DNA from: Gammaproteobacteria bacterium
Lineage (GTDB): Bacteria > Pseudomonadota > Gammaproteobacteria > Enterobacterales > Kangiellaceae
Direction of reading: 5' to 3'
Assembly (NCBI GenBank): GCA_013373375.1
Contig: JABXHY010000066.1
Location: 1 to 47,076 of the forward strand
DNA length: 47,076 nt
Position 1 is the first letter of the stretch. Every line of letters starts with the position of its first letter. The notes beneath the pieces were generated by a model. It ran no database searches and was not told the origin of the DNA. It was given only the letters and a program-made list of their open reading frames with translations. This document shows positions 43,344 through 47,076 of this stretch, piece after piece. Both the position numbers and the translations under genes were made by a program.

Positions 43344-44633
43344 GTGTTTGATCGTTACGAAGGCGGCGAGCGTGCAGTTCTGGTGCATGTCGATTTCCCT
43401 GACCAAAATAACCAGGAAGATTTAACAGAGTTCGTTGACTTAACTACCTCTGCTGGCTTAGAAGTGCTCGGCATAATTACTACACGCCGCTCATCACCTC
43501 AGTCAAAATATTTTGTTGGCACTGGAAAAATAGAAGAAATTGCGGATTTTGTGCAGGCGGAAAATGCCGATGTTGTGTTGTTTAACCATGCACTATCGCC
43601 TTCTCAGGAAAGAAATATTGAAAGCTTGGTAAAAACACGAGTAGTTGATCGAACCGGATTAATTCTCGATATTTTTGCTCAACGAGCATTTACTCACGAA
43701 GGTAAACTGCAAGTCGAGTTGGCCCAACTACAACATCTGTCGACACGTTTGGTACGAGGTTGGACCCACTTAGAGAGACAAAAAGGGGGGATCGGTCTGC
43801 GTGGTCCAGGTGAGACTCAGCTAGAGACCGATCGTCGACTATTAAGAGAGCGAATTAAAACTATACAAAAGCGCCTGGAAAAAGTAGAGAAGCAGCGCGA
43901 GCAAGGGCGTCGATCTCGAAAACGCGCCAATGTACCGACGGTTTCATTAGTCGGATATACCAATGCTGGGAAGTCGACACTTTTTAACAAACTGACAGAA
44001 TCAGGCGTTTTAGCTGCGGATCAATTGTTTGCAACTCTGGATCCGACTCATAGGCGTATAGATCTCAATCGACAGCAAAGTGTGATTTTGGCGGATACAG
44101 TCGGATTTATTCGACACTTACCGCATGATTTGGTGGCCGCATTTAAAGCCACATTGCAGGAAAGTCGAGAAGCCGATATTTTGTTACATGTTATCGATGC
44201 ATCGGATGAAAGAAGAGACGATAATAAGCATCAGGTTTATTTGGTTCTTGAAGAAATCGAAGCAACTGACAACATAATTGTCGAAGTGTATAACAAGACC
44301 GATAAAGTTGATGGCTTGTCACCTAGAGCGGTGAAAGATCCCGAAACAGGAAGCTATAGAGTGTATTGCTCAGCGGTTACGGGAGAAGGCTTAGAAGATT
44401 TGCTGGGCGTGGTAGCTGACTTACTTGAAGAAGAGTGGAAAGAAGCAACTTTGAAATTATCGAGTGACGATATGGCACTTAGAGCGCAATTATTTGACTT
44501 GAAATGTGTACTGACTGAACAAATAACAGACACTGGTGAGTTTGTTCTTCAGATAAGGTTGCCAGTTTCGGACTGGAAACGTTTAGAACGAAAAAATGAG
44601 ATTGAGTTAAATCATTTGGCAGTCAATGTATAA
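43344..44633 (+). CDS. hflX: Ribosome-associated GTPase HflX
   Basis: HflX is a GTPase that splits stalled or heat-damaged 70S ribosomes. The 429 residues contain the HflX N-terminal domain (YFVGTGKIEEI, FNHALSPSQERNIE), the helical linker RGPGETQLETDRR, and a G domain with G1 GYTNAGKST, G3 DTVGF and G4 NKTD. Start is GTG 43344, giving FDRYEGGERAVLVHVDF as in relatives. The name comes from the hfl locus, but it does not control FtsH as HflK and HflC do. It follows hfq by 106 bases. Confidence 0.96.
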   Translation: MFDRYEGGERAVLVHVDFPDQNNQEDLTEFVDLTTSAGLEVLGIITTRRSSPQSKYFVGTGKIEEIADFVQAENADVVLFNHALSPSQERNIESLVKTRVVDRTGLILDIFAQRAFTHEGKLQVELAQLQHLSTRLVRGWTHLERQKGGIGLRGPGETQLETDRRLLRERIKTIQKRLEKVEKQREQGRRSRKRANVPTVSLVGYTNAGKSTLFNKLTESGVLAADQLFATLDPTHRRIDLNRQQSVILADTVGFIRHLPHDLVAAFKATLQESREADILLHVIDASDERRDDNKHQVYLVLEEIEATDNIIVEVYNKTDKVDGLSPRAVKDPETGSYRVYCSAVTGEGLEDLLGVVADLLEEEWKEATLKLSSDDMALRAQLFDLKCVLTEQITDTGEFVLQIRLPVSDWKRLERKNEIELNHLAVNV

Positions 44634-44693
44634 TAGCTGCCAGAAATACGAGACATTAAAAATTAATTTTCTGACATAAGATTGGAGATGCAT

Positions 44694-45719
44694 ATGACCT
44701 GGAATTCACCGGGCGGGAAAGATAAAGATCCTTGGGGAAATCGAAACAAACAAGATGGCCCTCCTGATATTGATGAAATGGTGAAAAACCTTTGGAAGAA
44801 AGTGTCGGGCGGTAATGGTGGCAATAACAATTCTGCGCCGAGTTCGAAGCCGATAATCATCATAGCTCTAGTTGTAGGCTTATTTTTATGGTGGGTGAAA
44901 GGTGTGTACATCATTAACGAGCAAGAACGTGGTGTTGTTTTACACTTTGGTGAGTTTTCAGAAATTGTCGGCTCTGGTTTTCAATGGGTTCCTTATGGTA
45001 TCCAGGAAATCCGTCGAGTGAACGTTAACAAAGTTCAGGAAAAACGCGTTGCCGGTGTAATGCTTACCAAAGACTTAAACATCATTGATGTAGAAATTGG
45101 TATTCAGTATCGAATTGATGACCCAAGAAATTATTTATTTAAACTGGCCAACCCTGATGAAACATTAAAGCAAGCAGCAGAAAGTGCTTTACGTCAGGTA
45201 GTGGGTGACAGTCGAGTTGATGCTTTATTAACCACTGAAAAAGAACGTATCCGTAATGAGTTACAGGCTGAGTTAATCCGAATACTCGATGAATACAGTG
45301 TTGGTTTGAAAGTTGAACAAGTCACACTCGAAAAGGCAGCTCCACCGAGAGCTCTTAATGATGCGTTTGAAGATGTTAACCGTGCTGAACAAGATGCCAA
45401 GCGAGAAATTCAAAATGCCGAAGCTTATCGAAATCAAGAATTACCAAAAGCGACCGCAAATGCCGAACAAGCCCGCCAACAAGCGGATGCGTATCGCGCG
45501 ACTGTAACGGCACAAGCAAATGGTGAGGTTGCTCGCTTTGAAAAATTATTGCCTCAGTATTTAGCTGCTCCACAGGTGACTCGTGATCGTCTTTATATTG
45601 AGACATTAGAAGAGATTATGAGTAATTCGACCAAAGTGATGGTTGATGTGGAAGGTGGAAACAACATGATGTACATCCCGCTTGATCAAATAATGAAAAA
45701 GCGTAAGGAGCAACAATAA
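44694..45719 (+). CDS. hflK: FtsH protease activity modulator HflK
   Basis: HflK is an inner-membrane SPFH (prohibitin/band 7) protein. With HflC it forms a large periplasmic cage around FtsH. From ATG 44694 (GGAG six bases upstream) it has 341 residues; TTG 44682 would bring the SD into the gene. The Gly/Asn-rich cytoplasmic N-terminus (WNSPGGKDKDPWG) precedes one membrane helix near 54-72, then the SPFH domain (VYIINEQERGVVLHFGEF) and a long Ala/Gln-rich helix (NAEAYRNQELPKATANAEQA). The stop overlaps the hflC start as TAATG. Confidence 0.96.
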   Translation: MTWNSPGGKDKDPWGNRNKQDGPPDIDEMVKNLWKKVSGGNGGNNNSAPSSKPIIIIALVVGLFLWWVKGVYIINEQERGVVLHFGEFSEIVGSGFQWVPYGIQEIRRVNVNKVQEKRVAGVMLTKDLNIIDVEIGIQYRIDDPRNYLFKLANPDETLKQAAESALRQVVGDSRVDALLTTEKERIRNELQAELIRILDEYSVGLKVEQVTLEKAAPPRALNDAFEDVNRAEQDAKREIQNAEAYRNQELPKATANAEQARQQADAYRATVTAQANGEVARFEKLLPQYLAAPQVTRDRLYIETLEEIMSNSTKVMVDVEGGNNMMYIPLDQIMKKRKEQQ

Positions 45720-46606
45720 TGCAGGGTAAAAGTTTTGTATCTCTAATCATTGTATTGATTGCTATTTTAATTGGATTGAATTCAGTTTATGTAATCGATG
45801 AAAGTGAACGAGCACTGAAATTACGCCTCGGAAAAGTTGAGCGAAATGCTGATGATTTACCGGTCGTTTATGAGCCGGGTATTCACTTCAAGTATCCATT
45901 AGCCGATAAAATTATTAAACTTGACGCACGGGTACAGACTATGGATCCGGCTCCGGACGTATTTACGACTTCGAATAAACAGTTTTTGGATGTCGATACT
46001 TATGTTCAGTGGAAAGTTAACGACTTTTCTCAATTTTATCTTCGTACCAATGGGCAATTTCGACAAGCTGAGTCGTTTCTCGAGCGATTGGTTGATAACG
46101 GTTTACGAGATCAATTTGGTCAGCGTACTTTGCAAGAGTCAATCTCCGAGCAGCGTGAAGATTTGATGGAAGAAATTCGTCAAGACGTCAATTCTCGGGT
46201 TCCAGAGTACGGTATTGAAGTCGTTGATATTCGGGTGAAGAAAGTGAACTATACCGCAGAGGTCGTTGGGCGAGTGTATGAACAAATTAAGTCGGAACGT
46301 CAGGCGACGGCTATTGATATTCGCTCTCAAGGTCAGAAGGAAGGTAACATCCTTCGAGCGAAAACCGATGCCGATGTGCAGCGGATATTAGCGGAAGCTG
46401 ACCAGTATGCTCGAACCACTCGTGGTCAGGCAGATGCTGAAGTGGCTGAGATTTATGCTAATACTTATAACAAAAATCCAGAGTTTTATGCCTTTCTGAG
46501 AAGCCTGGATGCGTACAAGAAAACCTTCAATGACAAAGGTGATATTCTGGTGATTAAACCGGACAGTGAGTTTTTTAAATATCTCAAAAACTCCAAAGGT
46601 AAATAG
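45719..46606 (+). CDS. hflC: FtsH protease activity modulator HflC
   Basis: Partner of HflK, 295 residues. One N-terminal membrane helix (about 4-22), then an SPFH domain (YVIDESERALKLRLGKVER, GIHFKYPLADKIIKLDARVQ, FLDVDTYVQWKV) and a helical C-terminus with AEADQYARTTRGQADAEVAEIY. The ATG overlaps the hflK stop by one base (TAATG), indicating coupling at equal dose, as expected for an alternating HflK/HflC ring. An intrinsic terminator starts 18 bases after the stop. Confidence 0.96.
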   Translation: MQGKSFVSLIIVLIAILIGLNSVYVIDESERALKLRLGKVERNADDLPVVYEPGIHFKYPLADKIIKLDARVQTMDPAPDVFTTSNKQFLDVDTYVQWKVNDFSQFYLRTNGQFRQAESFLERLVDNGLRDQFGQRTLQESISEQREDLMEEIRQDVNSRVPEYGIEVVDIRVKKVNYTAEVVGRVYEQIKSERQATAIDIRSQGQKEGNILRAKTDADVQRILAEADQYARTTRGQADAEVAEIYANTYNKNPEFYAFLRSLDAYKKTFNDKGDILVIKPDSEFFKYLKNSKGK

Positions 46607-46623
46607 TTAACATCATCGACTGC

Positions 46624-46656
46624 AAAAAAGCCCGGCTAAGACCGGGCTTTTTTGTA
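46624..46656 (+). terminator. Intrinsic terminator after hflC
   Basis: A 12-bp stem, A6 plus GCCCGG (46624-46635) with CCGGGC plus T6 (46642-46653), around a CTAAGA loop. It closes the hflX-hflK-hflC unit and could also act on the opposite strand. Confidence 0.92.
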
Positions 46657-46679
46657 ACCGCTAAAAATTAGGAAAAACA

Positions 46680-46868
46680 ATGCAAGATTTATTAACAGCG
46701 TTAGCCCTAGTGCTGGTTATTGAAGGCATATTGCCGTTTGTGAAACCCGCGAAGTGGAGGGCCATTGTCGTATTGGTGGCACAGCAATCTGACAGCGCTA
46801 TTCGCAAAATAGGGCTAATAAGCATGTTGCTTGGACTAGTCTCGGTTATTTTGATTCGTGCATATTGA
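46680..46868 (+). CDS. yjeT: DUF2065 family small inner-membrane protein (YjeT)
   Basis: 62 residues with two hydrophobic segments (about 3-22 and 42-60) split by a short charged loop. LALVLVIEGILPFVKPAKWR is the family signature, and the position between hflC and purA matches E. coli yjeT. Function unknown. A GGAAAA lies before the ATG, and the hflC terminator immediately upstream means it needs read-through or a promoter in the 26-base gap, none of which is obvious. Confidence 0.9.
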   Translation: MQDLLTALALVLVIEGILPFVKPAKWRAIVVLVAQQSDSAIRKIGLISMLLGLVSVILIRAY

Positions 46869-47024
46869 GGACAATTTGATTTAGGGTTGGTTGTACAAGT
46901 TTGCTGAAAAACTAAGCAATTCGAGCGCGGCAAACATTGTGATGAACAGCTATAAGGAGTAGAATTCGAGGTTTGGTTTTCCCGTTCCGAATTAATCTCT
47001 TTTAACTGGCTCTGAATCTAAATT

Positions 47025-47076
47025 ATGGCAAAAAATGTTGTTGTGCTCGGCACCCAATGGGGTGACGAAGGTAAAG
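47025..47076 (+). CDS. purA: Adenylosuccinate synthetase (N-terminal end, partial)
   Basis: The first 17 codons read MAKNVVVLGTQWGDEGK, the invariant GTP-binding P-loop region (TQWGDEGKG) of PurA, which makes adenylosuccinate from IMP and aspartate in AMP synthesis. The window ends within the gene. The 156 bases between yjeT and purA hold an AAGGAG at 46953-46958 not followed by a usable start, and no hisZ, unlike Pseudomonas. Confidence 0.97.
   Translation, partial: MAKNVVVLGTQWGDEGK

Noticed and set aside
1-47076. Search for tRNA, rRNA, CRISPR arrays, complete insertion sequences, integrases or prophage genes
   Set aside because: None seen. Genes are tightly packed and housekeeping in type, with no abrupt change of base or codon use noticed by eye.

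Overview
The window is a chromosomal housekeeping segment of a gammaproteobacterium. It begins in the last 37 codons of rpsK (S11) and ends in the first 17 codons of purA. The proteins RpsD, RpoA, ParE, ParC, Hfq, HflX and HflK/C are all close to gammaproteobacterial forms. The order nudF-DUF1249-cpdA-parE-parC ... serB-fimX-like ... psd-motAB-rsgA-orn-nnr-tsaE-amiB-mutL-miaA-hfq-hflX-hflK-hflC-yjeT-purA resembles, as far as I remember it, the Pseudomonas aeruginosa PA4938-PA4975 region; the last part is also like the E. coli yjeF-purA cluster. The sequence is A+T-leaning with many TTG and GTG starts. A marine Oceanospirillales/Kangiella-like bacterium is my guess; the sequence does not prove it.

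Layout. (1) 1-2343: end of the alpha ribosomal operon, rpsK-rpsD-rpoA, an unusually strong terminator, then rplQ and its terminator. (2) 2344-6333: three small hairpins, a DUF1338 oxygenase, a LysM lipoprotein coupled to smpB, and divergent ratA-rnfH with an uncharacterised membrane protein. (3) 6415-9946: waaA convergent with tolC, and a Pcm-like methyltransferase. (4) 10045-16414: nudF, DUF1249, cpdA, parE, parC. (5) 16484-24000: signalling genes: an HDOD protein whose ribosome-binding site lies in a hairpin, a YtjB-family membrane protein with a probable degenerate cyclase-like domain, serB, a catalytically dead FimX-like REC-PAS-GGDEF-EAL protein and a PilZ-like protein. (6) 24171-26850: epmB, efp and epmA, the core EF-P lysylation set. 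(7) 26893-33284: a PQQ-type sugar dehydrogenase, a DUF1631-like protein, psd, motA, motB and a DUF924 protein. (8) 33334-36069: a small membrane protein, rsgA-phhB and, divergently, orn. (9) 36151-47076: nnr, tsaE, amiB, mutL, miaA, hfq, hflX, hflK, hflC, yjeT, purA.

How the genes work together. Most encode core information processing (ribosome, RNA polymerase, topoisomerase IV, mismatch repair, tRNA modification, ribosome rescue and maturation, EF-P), envelope functions (Kdo transfer, phosphatidylethanolamine synthesis, outer-membrane efflux, septal amidase, FtsH control) and cyclic-nucleotide signalling (CpdA, FimX-like, PilZ-like, Orn). I see no rRNA, tRNA, CRISPR array, complete insertion sequence or prophage. 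The points most worth following up are the c-di-GMP receptor pair, the RBS-masking hairpin before the HDOD gene, the overlapping efp/epmB promoters, the terminator inside the alpha operon, and the 8-codon leader before nnr. No wholly new multi-gene system is evident.
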